Shown one piece after another: positions 16,276 through 24,991 of a DNA stretch of 64,000 bases. Under the pieces are notes generated by a model. That model ran no database searches. It saw nothing but the letters and a program-made list of their open reading frames with translations, and had not been told where the DNA came from. How positions within the stretch are numbered: the stretch's first letter is position 1; each line of letters begins with the position of its first letter. The position numbers and the translations under genes were made by a program. The stretch comes from Skermanella mucosa (GTDB lineage: Bacteria > Pseudomonadota > Alphaproteobacteria > Azospirillales > Azospirillaceae): the NCBI RefSeq assembly GCF_016765655.2, contig NZ_CP086106.1:4982501-5046500 (forward strand), read 5' to 3'.

Positions 16276-16338
16276 GCCGGCGCCCCCGATCGGTGCGCGG
16301 AACGGTCTGATCAGGACCCCCTGGCGTCAAACGCCGTC

Positions 16339-16349
16339 TGGTATTACCA
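16339..16349. promoter_or_regulatory. TGGTATTACCA operator upstream of FadR-type regulator
   Basis: Inverted repeat TGGT-ATT-ACCA, 46 bp before the GTG start at 16395. The same core with one central base changed lies before glcD (27862-27872). TGGTnnnACCA is the known operator form of PdhR/GlcC/LldR-type FadR regulators. Confidence 0.65.
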
Positions 16350-16394
16350 TGGAAACCCTATCGAACGAAGATCCGGCCCGGAGGAAGGCGCCAA

Positions 16395-17171
16395 GTGACC
16401 GAGACGAGCGAAGCGGCCGAACCCGTCGCCAAGGCCGGCGCGGACCGCGTTTCCGACAGGGTCGCGACGAAGCTCCTGGACATGATCGCCCGCGGCGAGC
16501 TGACGCCCGGCCAGCGGCTCCCGGGGGAGCGGCAGCTCGCCGAGCAGATGCAGGTCAGCCGGGTCTCGGTCCGGGCCGCCTTGCAGCAGCTGAAGACCCA
16601 GGGATTCCTGGCCGCGGTCCAGGGCGGCGGCACGCGGGTGCTCTCCACCGCCGGCGACATGGACCCGGCGCTGACCGAGATGATCCGGGTCAAGTTCGAC
16701 AATCTCTACGACCTGGCCGAGATCCGGGTGATCCTGGAGTCCTGGGCGGCCCGCCGCGCCGCGGTCAACGCCACGCCCGAGCAGGTGGCCGAGATCGGCC
16801 GGACCGTGGTCGCCATGGCGCAGCCGTCGCGCGGCAAGCTGCGGGCGACCGACGACGTGGACTTCCACATCGCGATCGGCAAGGCGGCGGGCAGCCCGGT
16901 CTACATGCACATCCTGTCCGTCATCCGCGACACCTTGACCCAGATGCTGGAGTTCCACCGGCACGAGCTGTTCGAGCGCTCCGAGGACAAGATCGTGCTG
17001 GCCCAGCACCGGGCGATCCACCGCGCCATCGACCGGCACGATCCCGATGCCGCCGCGACCGCCATGACGGCCCACCTGACCTGGGTGCTCGACCACTACC
17101 ACGCCGCCCGGCGCCGCCGGGACGAGGCCGGCGCGGAGAAGCCGCCGGTGGCGGGCGCCGCCGCCGGATAA
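16395..17171 (+). CDS. FadR-family GntR transcriptional regulator
   Basis: A 258-residue regulator. The winged HTH is at ~20-85 (LPGERQLAEQMQVSRVSVRA, then GFLAAVQGGGTRV). A C-terminal all-helical FCD domain follows, with LYDLAEIRVILESWAARRAA, DDVDFHIAIGKAAG and LAQHRAIHRAIDRHD, containing the Asp/His metal and ligand residues. FCD regulators of this type sense small carboxylates such as pyruvate, lactate or glycolate. The GTG start has GGAGGAAG at the right spacing. A TGGTATTACCA box upstream suggests autoregulation, and the matching box before glcD makes the glycolate oxidase operon a candidate target. Confidence 0.9.
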   Translation: MTETSEAAEPVAKAGADRVSDRVATKLLDMIARGELTPGQRLPGERQLAEQMQVSRVSVRAALQQLKTQGFLAAVQGGGTRVLSTAGDMDPALTEMIRVKFDNLYDLAEIRVILESWAARRAAVNATPEQVAEIGRTVVAMAQPSRGKLRATDDVDFHIAIGKAAGSPVYMHILSVIRDTLTQMLEFHRHELFERSEDKIVLAQHRAIHRAIDRHDPDAAATAMTAHLTWVLDHYHAARRRRDEAGAEKPPVAGAAAG

Positions 17172-17177
17172 GCGGCC

Positions 17178-17993
17178 TCAGCCCCGGCGCTGCGGAACCA
17201 CGCCGCCCACCGCCCGGGTGATCTCCCCGGCGGCGCGGCCGACCAGGGTTCCCAGTTCGGCGATCCGCCCATCGGGGATCCGGACGGCGGGGCCGGAGAT
17301 CGACAGGGCGCAGAGCGGCCGGCCATGCTCGTCATGGACCGCGGCCGCCACGCAGCGCAGCCCGACCGAGTGCTCCTCGTCGTCGACGGCGAAGCCGCGC
17401 TTCCGGGTCTCGGCCAGGTCCCTCGCGAGGTCGTCCGGCCCGGTCAGCGTCCGGTCGGTGATCCGCCTCAGCGGCAGGCCCTTCAGCACCGCGAGCGACT
17501 CCTCCTCCGGCAGGGCCGCCAGCAGGGCCTTGCCGACGCCCGAGCAGTAGAGCGGCGCGCGCGTGCCCGGCTGGGACAGGGCGCGCATCATCTCCCGGCA
17601 TTCGACCTGGGTCAGGATGACCGCCTCGCCCTTGTCCTCGACCGCCAGGTTGACGGTTTCGCCCGACTCCTCCATCAGGCGCCGCATGACCGGGCGGGCG
17701 ATCAGGGCATGGTTGCGCCGGCGCAGGAAGGCGCCGCCCACGGTGAAGGCCTGCACGCCGATGAACCAGCGCCCCCGGTCCTCGTCGAACGACACGTAGC
17801 CCCGCTGTTCCAGGTTCTTGAGCAGCCGGTGCGCGGTGCTGGGCGGCTGGCCCGTCAGGGCCGCCAGCTCGGCGGAGCCGACGCCGTCCCCGGCCGCGGC
17901 GATGCACTCCAGCAGGTCGAGCGACCGGCTCAGCGCCTGGACCGGACCGGCGGCCTCCGCCCTGGTCCCCCGTTGCCCGTGATCCCCGTCCAA
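17178..17993 (-). CDS. IclR-family transcriptional regulator
   Basis: A 271-residue regulator. The N-terminal winged HTH contains SRSLDLLECIAAAGDGV, SAELAALTGQPPSTAHRLLK and LEQRGYVSFDEDRGRW. The C-terminal effector domain has YCSGVGKALLAALPEEE, RGFAVDDEEHSVGLRCVAA and GRPLCALSISGPAVRI, all typical of IclR. Ligand and target are unknown. It is convergent with the FadR-type gene (7 bp apart). The start is a TTG at 17993 with GGAGAGG just upstream. Confidence 0.9.
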   Translation of the reverse strand: MDGDHGQRGTRAEAAGPVQALSRSLDLLECIAAAGDGVGSAELAALTGQPPSTAHRLLKNLEQRGYVSFDEDRGRWFIGVQAFTVGGAFLRRRNHALIARPVMRRLMEESGETVNLAVEDKGEAVILTQVECREMMRALSQPGTRAPLYCSGVGKALLAALPEEESLAVLKGLPLRRITDRTLTGPDDLARDLAETRKRGFAVDDEEHSVGLRCVAAAVHDEHGRPLCALSISGPAVRIPDGRIAELGTLVGRAAGEITRAVGGVVPQRRG

Positions 17994-18097
17994 AGCCTCT
18001 CCGCCCCTCTGGAAAATCCGATCTCCCGTGCCCGTTCTCCTGTGTAGGGGTTGCCGCGGACCGGCGCAACCGGGCGAAACGGCAGGCCCCGGCCCGC

Positions 18098-20395
18098 TCA
18101 GTCGAACAGGCGGTCCGGCATGGCCAGCCGCACCCCGTGGCCGGGCGGACCCAAGACTTCCGGGAAGCTTTCCAGCTGCGACGCCAGCGCGGCCAGCAGG
18201 GTTTGGCCGATGCCCGCCGCGGTGTCGGTCCCGGCGACGCGCGGCAGCCCCACCCCGTCATCCCAGACCTCCAGGATCACCAGACCGGCCCGCCGTTTCA
18301 GCTGGACTGCGATAGAGCCCCGCCGCCCCTCGGGAAAGGCGAATTTCAGGCTGTTGTTTACCGTCTCGTGGATTATCAGACCCATCGGCAAGGCGGTTTC
18401 GATATGGCAATGAAGGGTTTCCACCCGGATGTCGAAGGCTATCCACCCGTCCTCCAGACGCTGGTCCGCGAGTGACCGGCACAGGCGGTCGACCTGGGCC
18501 GCGACATCGATCCGCGCCAGGTCGCCGGAAAAGGCCAGCTGATCATGGATCCGCCCCAGCACCAGCAGGCGGTCCTGGATGGCGGACAGGCGTTCCAGCG
18601 CCCTGGCATCGCTCAGGCCGGACTTCTCCAGCGCGATGATGCCCCAGATCCCCTGCAGGTTGTTCCTGACCCGGTGATGGATCTCCCGAAGCAGCGCTTC
18701 GTTGTCAGCCAGCGCCTGCGCAAGCCGGTCCTGGGCCATTCTGCGCCGGGTGATGTCGCGGCCGATCAGGACAGCCGAGGCGGTGTCCAGCACCCCGACC
18801 GCCAGTTCCAGGAACATCGGCGCCCCGCAGGGCCGCGTCGTCTCCACTTCAACCGGCGGCGTCGGAACCCCGGCAAGGCGCTGCCGGACGAGACTCTCCA
18901 GATCCGGCGGGGACAGGCCGAACAGCGGGCCGGCGGCCTGCCCGACCAGCGCCGGCGGCGGAAGCGCCGCGAGCGAGGCGGCCGCCGCGTTGCAGGACTG
19001 GATCGCCCCGGCAGCCGAAACCGTCAAGATCGGGTCGGGACTGGCGTCCACGACCTGTCCCATCAGGCGGTCGCGCCGACGCCGGATCGCCCGCTCCCGC
19101 CGCCTACCCACGAAACCGGCGACCGGCGGAGCCAACGCCATCGCGAGCACCGGCAGCGTCCAGTCCAGCAGCAGTCCTCCCGTTTCGAGGAGCAGCAGGG
19201 CGGTACCCGCCGACGCCACTGCCAGGACGAGGGAGACGCCGTGACGGGTCCGGCGGCTCCCCAGCGCACCGACCGCCATCACGCCGCCCAAGGCGGCCAT
19301 GATCTCCAGGAGCCCGGCGTAAACCGGCCGCTGGAGCCAGCGCTGCCCCAGCAGGTCTCCGATCATGGCCGATTCCAGGATCGGAGCGGAAACGGGCTGG
19401 TCGGACCCGGCGATCCGCCACGCGCCGCCGATGCCCTGGGCCGACACGCCCACCACGGCGATGCGTCCGCCCAGCACCTCACCGCCGGGAGCGGGGCCGG
19501 AGCCGAGCAGGTCGGCTGCACGGACGACCGGCACGCGGTCCAACCCGCACAGCCTCGGGCGGAACCAGCCCTCCGCATCGACCGGTACGCGCAGGGGTCC
19601 GACGCGCACCGCCTCCAGCCCGGCCCGGCCGGCTTCGACCAGGAAACCGGAGCGGCCATCGGCGACCCTGGCGGCCTCCGGTCCGAGCCCGGGCAGCAGC
19701 TTGCCGTCGGACTGGAGGACGGCGGCGAACCGGCGCACGACACCGTCGGAATCCACGGCCAGCGCGGTAACTCCGGCGCCGGCCGCGGCTTCCCGCAGGA
19801 TCGGCAGGTTGCCGACCGCGGCGGAATGATCGGGCAGCCCGAACCCGCCATCAGGCCCGATCAGGCCGAAACGCCCCTGGGCGCCGGCCGGAGCGACCCT
19901 GTCCGGTTGCCCGGCTTCGCGCCGCAGCGCCTGGGCAAGAACGATCGGAACGCTGCGCAGCGCATCGGCGAACACGCGGTCGGTATCCGGCAGGTCGGCC
20001 AGGACGTCGGCAACACCCGGAGGCAGGTCCGGCACCCCGGCGAACCGCGGCGGCGACCAGCGATCCGGCTCGGCGAAAACCACGGTAAAGACGACCGCCT
20101 CGACGCGCAGTTGTTTCAGCCGTTCGACCAGCCGGGCCATGACCACGCGCGGCCACGGCCACAGTCCGGCCGACGCCAGGCTGGCATCGTCGATATCGAC
20201 CGCCACGACGCGCCCGGGATGCTCGGACGGCGGACAGAAGACGGCGGCCAGATCGAAGGCCTTCAGACGCATCGCCTCCAGCGGCGGCGGATCGATCCAC
20301 CGCAGGAGCAGCAGGCATGCCGCCAGCATGGCGGCGGCCATCAGGCGCGCACGGCGCTCCCGGGCCGCCCCGGACATGGGCAGGATCGCCGTCAT
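18098..20395 (-). CDS. CHASE2-domain sensor histidine kinase
   Basis: A 765-residue membrane kinase. A signal-anchor TM at ~16-34 is followed by an extracytoplasmic CHASE2 domain (~45-340, with GRVVAVDIDDASLASAGLWP and GGRIAVVGVSAQGIGGAW) and three TM helices (~360-430). Then come a PAS-like domain (~445-550), an HWE/HisKA_2 dimerisation segment with EIHHRVRNNLQGIWGIIALE (phospho-His 573 or 574), and an ATPase domain with HETVNNSLKFAFP (N box) and WDDGVGLP (G1). The signal is unknown. It is the last gene of a FecR-OmpA-CHASE2 operon, 2 bp after the OmpA gene. No response regulator gene is adjacent. Confidence 0.9.
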   Translation of the reverse strand: MTAILPMSGAARERRARLMAAAMLAACLLLLRWIDPPPLEAMRLKAFDLAAVFCPPSEHPGRVVAVDIDDASLASAGLWPWPRVVMARLVERLKQLRVEAVVFTVVFAEPDRWSPPRFAGVPDLPPGVADVLADLPDTDRVFADALRSVPIVLAQALRREAGQPDRVAPAGAQGRFGLIGPDGGFGLPDHSAAVGNLPILREAAAGAGVTALAVDSDGVVRRFAAVLQSDGKLLPGLGPEAARVADGRSGFLVEAGRAGLEAVRVGPLRVPVDAEGWFRPRLCGLDRVPVVRAADLLGSGPAPGGEVLGGRIAVVGVSAQGIGGAWRIAGSDQPVSAPILESAMIGDLLGQRWLQRPVYAGLLEIMAALGGVMAVGALGSRRTRHGVSLVLAVASAGTALLLLETGGLLLDWTLPVLAMALAPPVAGFVGRRRERAIRRRRDRLMGQVVDASPDPILTVSAAGAIQSCNAAAASLAALPPPALVGQAAGPLFGLSPPDLESLVRQRLAGVPTPPVEVETTRPCGAPMFLELAVGVLDTASAVLIGRDITRRRMAQDRLAQALADNEALLREIHHRVRNNLQGIWGIIALEKSGLSDARALERLSAIQDRLLVLGRIHDQLAFSGDLARIDVAAQVDRLCRSLADQRLEDGWIAFDIRVETLHCHIETALPMGLIIHETVNNSLKFAFPEGRRGSIAVQLKRRAGLVILEVWDDGVGLPRVAGTDTAAGIGQTLLAALASQLESFPEVLGPPGHGVRLAMPDRLFD

Positions 20396-20397
20396 GG

Positions 20398-21411
20398 TCA
20401 GCGCACCATCACCTCGACACGCCGATTGCGCGGCTCCGCCACCCCGTCCGGGGTCCGCACCAGCTGGTCCGTTTCCCCGAAGGACTTCACCTCGACGGCT
20501 CCGGCGGGGATGCCCTCCTCCTGAAGCAGCCTCGCCACCGCCGCTGCCCGCGCCCTGGCCAGCCGTTCGTTGGCCGGCGCCGCGCCGACCCGGTCGGTAT
20601 GCCCGACCACCGTCAGGTCGGGCATCCGGCGCCGGCGGACTTCCGCCAGCAGGTCGGCGAGCAGATCGCGCGACGGGCCGGTCAGTTCCTCGCCTCCCGT
20701 CTCGAAATAGAGGATGAAGCTCGCCGGAGGCGGCGGCACGGCGGCCAGCGGCTCGCCGAACAGGCCGGAGACGGCGGCGGGCGTCAGGGTGCCGCGATCG
20801 GCGGGCGGTGCGTCGCCATCGGCCGATGCGCTGGCCGCATAAGGCCGGTCGAGCGCCTGACGGCCGCCGCGGGTCTCGACCAAGACCGTTCCCGCGCCCG
20901 TCCCTCCCGGCAGCAGGACCACCAGTTCGCTCCGCGTGGCGCGCCTCGCCTCCGCCAGCAGGCGGCCGAATCCGTCCCGGCAGCGCGCGATGTCGTCCGC
21001 CTGCCAGCCCTCCTCCTGCTGCTCCGCCCAGCAGTCGAAAGCGGCCTGCGCCCGCGCCGCCGGAACGGGGGCCAGGATCCGGGCATTCGAATCGAGAACG
21101 GACAGCAGGTCGGCGCGCGCCTCGCCGAGCCGCCTCAGATCCGCCCCGTCCAGGCCGCGTTCCCCCGGGACCGACGGTTCGACTACCAGACCCGCGGTGG
21201 CCGCCAGGGCGCGGTGCCGATACCGCAGACTGTCCAGCCAATCGTACTGCTCCGCCTCGCTCGCGGCGAGTTCCCGGTAGGCGGCCGCCAGTTCGAACAG
21301 GAACTCGCTTTCGGCCCGGCCGGCCGGGTTTTCGGGCGGCACGGCCGCGCAGCCGACTATCCCCAACGCAAGGAGGCCTCCCATCGCCCTGCCCCTCGGG
21401 GCCGCGCTCAT
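20398..21411 (-). CDS. OmpA-family lipoprotein
   Basis: A 337-residue secreted protein. The N-terminal signal ends in a lipobox (GIVGCAAV, Cys at residue 21). The middle is helical without a recognised domain. The C-terminal ~110 residues are an OmpA peptidoglycan-binding domain with FILYFETGGEELTG, LTVVGHTDRVGAAPANERLA and VEVKSFGETDQLV. It probably tethers to the cell wall from a membrane lipid anchor. Its start overlaps the FecR gene's stop (ATGA), so it is coupled to it. The same three-gene set is common in proteobacteria. Confidence 0.88.
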   Translation of the reverse strand: MSAAPRGRAMGGLLALGIVGCAAVPPENPAGRAESEFLFELAAAYRELAASEAEQYDWLDSLRYRHRALAATAGLVVEPSVPGERGLDGADLRRLGEARADLLSVLDSNARILAPVPAARAQAAFDCWAEQQEEGWQADDIARCRDGFGRLLAEARRATRSELVVLLPGGTGAGTVLVETRGGRQALDRPYAASASADGDAPPADRGTLTPAAVSGLFGEPLAAVPPPPASFILYFETGGEELTGPSRDLLADLLAEVRRRRMPDLTVVGHTDRVGAAPANERLARARAAAVARLLQEEGIPAGAVEVKSFGETDQLVRTPDGVAEPRNRRVEVMVR

Positions 21412-21872
21412 GGCACTGACCCCGGAACGCGGGCGGCGAACCGGGTGCCGCGAACGCCGACCGTGCCGTTCACGGTCCGGATCCGGACGGTTTCCGGCGC
21501 CAGGACGGCGATCCGGCCCGAAACATAGACCAGGGATCCCTGCATCAGGGACATGATGAAGGAAAGAACTCCTTTCTGAGGCTCGAAGGCGAATTCTTCG
21601 ACCGCGAAATCACTGTTCTCGCCCAGCGACACCTGGGTACCATCCCTGAAAGTGATGCCGAGACTGGAATCTGTACCGGTCTGTATACGGTCCTTCTCAT
21701 AAAGTTCCACGCCTGGCTCCACCGCCAGGGTCCGGGGTCCGCGAGTAACTGTTCCGGTCCCGGAAGCATTCTTGATCTGTGCTACGGGCTGATCCGCCTG
21801 CAAGCTTCGCGGCTGGAAGTCGACGGCTATGGCCAAGCCAAGGGCAATTGCGAATACCACGGATCTACGCAT
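21408..21872 (-). CDS. FecR-domain periplasmic protein
   Basis: A 154-residue protein with an N-terminal signal peptide (residues 1-26) and a FecR domain: VELYEKDRIQTGTDSSLGIT, FRDGTQVSLGENSDFAVEEF and VRIRTVNGTVGVRGTRF. It lacks the cytoplasmic anti-sigma part of true FecR, so it is not a sigma regulator in the usual sense. It is first in the operon with the OmpA lipoprotein and the CHASE2 kinase, and may form or report an envelope assembly they sense. It is divergent from pyk. Confidence 0.88.
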   Translation of the reverse strand: MRRSVVFAIALGLAIAVDFQPRSLQADQPVAQIKNASGTGTVTRGPRTLAVEPGVELYEKDRIQTGTDSSLGITFRDGTQVSLGENSDFAVEEFAFEPQKGVLSFIMSLMQGSLVYVSGRIAVLAPETVRIRTVNGTVGVRGTRFAARVPGSVP

Positions 21873-22163
21873 GAAAGCCGCCGCCTCGGGTGAACCATTC
21901 CAAGCTTAAGACCTTCCCAATTTTGAAGCGAGACTTTCCGGATCCGGCCCGATTGCGCAAAAGCCATACGCAACCATACCAAATGTCCGCCCCTGCCCCC
22001 CGGCATTGACAATCCGTCACCGGACGGCAAGTTTTGGCTCGGCAATGCCCCATCCTCGGCCCCCGTCCGTTTCGGAACGACCGGCACCGGCATTGTCGAC
22101 CATCCGACGCCTCCAGCCGGGGCGAAGCCTCCTGAAACAAGATCCGCGCGAGAAGGGACTCAC

Positions 22164-23615
22164 ATGAAACGCAAGGCCAGTTCGATCCGGCGTTCCCGCT
22201 CGACCAAGATCGTCGCGACGCTCGGGCCGGGCACGTCCTCGCCGGAGCGTATCCGCGCCCTGTTCGAGGCCGGCGTCGACGTGTTCCGCCTCAATTTCAG
22301 CCATGGCGTCCAGGAGGACCACGGCACCCGGCTGGAGATCCTGCGGGCCCTGGAGAAAGAGACCGGCCGCCCGATCTGCATCATGGCGGACCTGCAGGGA
22401 CCGAAGCTCCGCGTGGGCCGTTTCGCCGACGGTCCGATCAAGCTGAGCCCCGGCATGCGGTTCCGGCTCGACCTGTCCGACGAACCGGGCGACGAGACCA
22501 GGGTCAAGCTGCCCCATCCGGAGATCTTCGAGGCGCTGACCCCCGACACCGACCTGCTGCTCGACGACGGCAGGGTCCGCCTGCGCGTGCTGAGCTGCGG
22601 TCCCGACCATGCCGAGACGGAAGTGGTCACCGGCACCCAGCTTTCCGACCGCAAGGGCGTCAACGTCCCGAACGTCGTGCTGCCGCTATCGCCGCTGACC
22701 GCCAAAGACCGCGACGACCTGCGCTACGCGCTCGACATCGGCGTGGACTGGGTGGCGCTCAGCTTCGTCCAGCGGCCGGAGGACGTCGCCGAGGCGCGCC
22801 GGCTGATCGCCAACCGGGCGGCGCTCCTGGTCAAGCTGGAGAAGCCCTCGGCCATCGCCCACCTGGACGAGCTGGTCGAGATGGCCGACGGCATCATGGT
22901 CGCGCGCGGCGACCTGGGCGTCGAGATGCCGGCCGAGGACGTGCCCAGCATCCAGAAGCGGATCGTCCGCGAGTCGCGCATGGCCGGCAAGCCGGTGATC
23001 GTCGCGACCCAGATGCTGGAATCCATGATCGGCTCGCCGGCCCCGACCCGGGCCGAGGCGTCGGACGTCGCGACCGCCGTCTATGACGGTGCCGACGCCG
23101 TGATGCTGTCGGCGGAAACCGCGACCGGCGCCTACCCGATCGAGGCCGTCTCGATCATGGACCGCATCGCCCGCCGGGTCGAGCACGACCCGCTCTACCG
23201 CGCCATCATGGACGCCCAGCACCCCGACCCGCAGCGGACCTCGGCCGACGCGATCACCGCCGCGGCCCGCCAGGTCGCGCACACGGTGTCGGCCGCCTGC
23301 ATCGTGACCTACACCACGTCGGGATCCACGGCGCTCCGCGCGGTCCGCGAACGTCCCGACGTGCCGATCCTGTGCCTGACCTCCAAGCTGGAGACCGCCC
23401 GCCGGCTGGTGCTGTCCTACGGTGTCCACAGCGTCAATACGGGCGACGTCTCCACCTTCGCCGAGATGGTCCAGAAGGCCTCGCGCATCGCCTTCCAGGA
23501 CGGTATCGCCACCGAGGGCCAGCGGCTGGTGATCACCGCCGGCATCCCCTTCGGCACCCCCGGCAATACCAACGTCCTCCGTATCGCCTGGGTCGAGGGC
23601 AACAGCCAGGCCTGA
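22164..23615 (+). CDS. pyk: Pyruvate kinase
   Basis: A 483-residue enzyme converting phosphoenolpyruvate and ADP to pyruvate and ATP. Motifs: STKIVATLGPGTSSPERIR at the N-terminus, VFRLNFSHG, the active-site signature LLVKLEKPSAIAHLDELVEM, IMVARGDLGVEMPAEDVPSI, and VATQMLESMI with PTRAEASDVATAVYDGADA. Length is standard. GAAGGGA lies 6 bp before the ATG. It is monocistronic, convergent with glcF 18 bp downstream. The 291-bp upstream intergenic region shows no riboswitch that I recognise. Confidence 0.97.
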   Translation: MKRKASSIRRSRSTKIVATLGPGTSSPERIRALFEAGVDVFRLNFSHGVQEDHGTRLEILRALEKETGRPICIMADLQGPKLRVGRFADGPIKLSPGMRFRLDLSDEPGDETRVKLPHPEIFEALTPDTDLLLDDGRVRLRVLSCGPDHAETEVVTGTQLSDRKGVNVPNVVLPLSPLTAKDRDDLRYALDIGVDWVALSFVQRPEDVAEARRLIANRAALLVKLEKPSAIAHLDELVEMADGIMVARGDLGVEMPAEDVPSIQKRIVRESRMAGKPVIVATQMLESMIGSPAPTRAEASDVATAVYDGADAVMLSAETATGAYPIEAVSIMDRIARRVEHDPLYRAIMDAQHPDPQRTSADAITAAARQVAHTVSAACIVTYTTSGSTALRAVRERPDVPILCLTSKLETARRLVLSYGVHSVNTGDVSTFAEMVQKASRIAFQDGIATEGQRLVITAGIPFGTPGNTNVLRIAWVEGNSQA

Positions 23616-23633
23616 CGCCGCCGGCGCTCCCGC

Positions 23634-24977
23634 CTACTCCGCCGCCTGGACCTGCGGGGGCGCTTTCGGCCGCGTAATGAAGGCCGGATTGCCCTTCAGG
23701 GCCTCAGGCAGCGGGCCGCCCGTGGCCCAGTCCAGCAGCTCGACCGTATGGACGATCGGGATGCCGGTGCCGGACCCGATCTGGGTCATGCAGCCGATAT
23801 TGCCGGCGGCGATCACCTGGGGCCTGGTGCTCTCGATGTTGTGGACCTTGCGGTCCCGCAGCTTGGTCGCGATCTCCGGCTGGAGCAGGTTGTAGGTGCC
23901 GGCCGAACCGCAGCACAGGTGCCCCTCCGGCACTTCGCGGATCTGGAAGCCGGCGGTGCCCAGCAGGGCGCGAGGCGGCGTCTTGATCTTCTGGCCGTGC
24001 TGCATCGAGCAGGCGGAATGATAGGCCACCACCTGCCCCGTCTCGACCACCGGCTCGCCCAGGCCCAGCTCGGCCATGAACTCGGTGACATCCTTCGCCA
24101 GGGCCGAGATGCGCGCCGCCTTGTCGGCCAGTTCCTTGTCCTCGCGGAACATGAAGCCGTAGTCCTTGACGGTCGTTCCGCAGCCGGACGTATTGATCAC
24201 GATGGCGTCCAGGCCGCCCCGCTCGATCTCCCGGGTCCAGGCCAGGATGTTGGCGCGGGCGAAGCCGTGGCTGCTGTCGGTCTGGCCCAGATGGTGGTTG
24301 AGGGCGCCGCAGCAGCCGGCCCCCTTGGCCACCACCACCTCGACGCCGTGGCGGGTCAGCAGGCGGACCGTGGACTCGTTGATCGCGGTGTTCAGCACCT
24401 GCTGGGCGCAGCCGTTCAGGATCGCGACGCGCTTCCGCCGCGTTCCCTCGGCCGGAATGACCTGCGGCTTGTCCACGGCGCTGGGGCCGGGAATCCGCTT
24501 CGGCGCCAAGGCCAGCATGCCTTTCAGCTTGGCGGGCAGGACGCCCGCCACCGGGCTTCCCGCCCGCGCGGCCATCAGCGCCATGCGGAACAGGCCCGGA
24601 CGCGGCAGGACCGTCGCCAGCATTCTGCGCATCAGCCGGTCCGCCGCCGGGCGGCGGTAGGTCTTCTCGATATGGGCGCGGCCATGGTCGACCAAGTGCA
24701 TGTAATGCACGCCGGACGGACAGGTGGTCATGCAGGACAGGCAGGACAGGCAGCGGTCGATATGCTTGACCACCTGCTCGGTCGCCGGCTTGTCGTTCTC
24801 CAGCATGTCCTTCATCAGGTAGATGCGGCCGCGCGGGCTGTCCAGCTCGTCGCCCAGCAGGGCATAGGTCGGGCAGGTCGCGGTACAGAAGCCGCAATGG
24901 ACGCAGGCGCGCAGGATCTTTTCGGACTCGCGGACATCGGCGTCGGCGAGCTGGGCTATGGAGAAATTGGTCTGCAT
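23634..24977 (-). CDS. glcF: Glycolate oxidase iron-sulfur subunit GlcF
   Basis: A 447-residue Fe-S protein. Two 4Fe-4S sites are visible: Cys25/28/31/35 in CVHCGFCTATCP and Cys76/79/82/86 in CLSCLSCMTTCP. Two C-terminal CCG domains carry GAGCCGALNHHLG and HLCCGSAGTYNLLQ. It passes electrons from the flavin subunits to the quinone pool when glycolate is oxidised to glyoxylate. It is last in glcD-glcE-glcF, 14 bp after glcE. Length matches the family. Confidence 0.96.
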   Translation of the reverse strand: MQTNFSIAQLADADVRESEKILRACVHCGFCTATCPTYALLGDELDSPRGRIYLMKDMLENDKPATEQVVKHIDRCLSCLSCMTTCPSGVHYMHLVDHGRAHIEKTYRRPAADRLMRRMLATVLPRPGLFRMALMAARAGSPVAGVLPAKLKGMLALAPKRIPGPSAVDKPQVIPAEGTRRKRVAILNGCAQQVLNTAINESTVRLLTRHGVEVVVAKGAGCCGALNHHLGQTDSSHGFARANILAWTREIERGGLDAIVINTSGCGTTVKDYGFMFREDKELADKAARISALAKDVTEFMAELGLGEPVVETGQVVAYHSACSMQHGQKIKTPPRALLGTAGFQIREVPEGHLCCGSAGTYNLLQPEIATKLRDRKVHNIESTRPQVIAAGNIGCMTQIGSGTGIPIVHTVELLDWATGGPLPEALKGNPAFITRPKAPPQVQAAE

Positions 24978-24991
24978 GGCGGTTCTCCGCG

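Noticed and set aside
20396-21241. Extension of the CHASE2 kinase frame to 1047 residues
   Set aside because: It overlaps the OmpA lipoprotein gene in another frame and lacks the signal-anchor start seen at 20395.
21873-22163. Riboswitch or structured leader before pyk
   Set aside because: TTGACA occurs near 22005 but without a matching -10, and no known riboswitch core was recognised.
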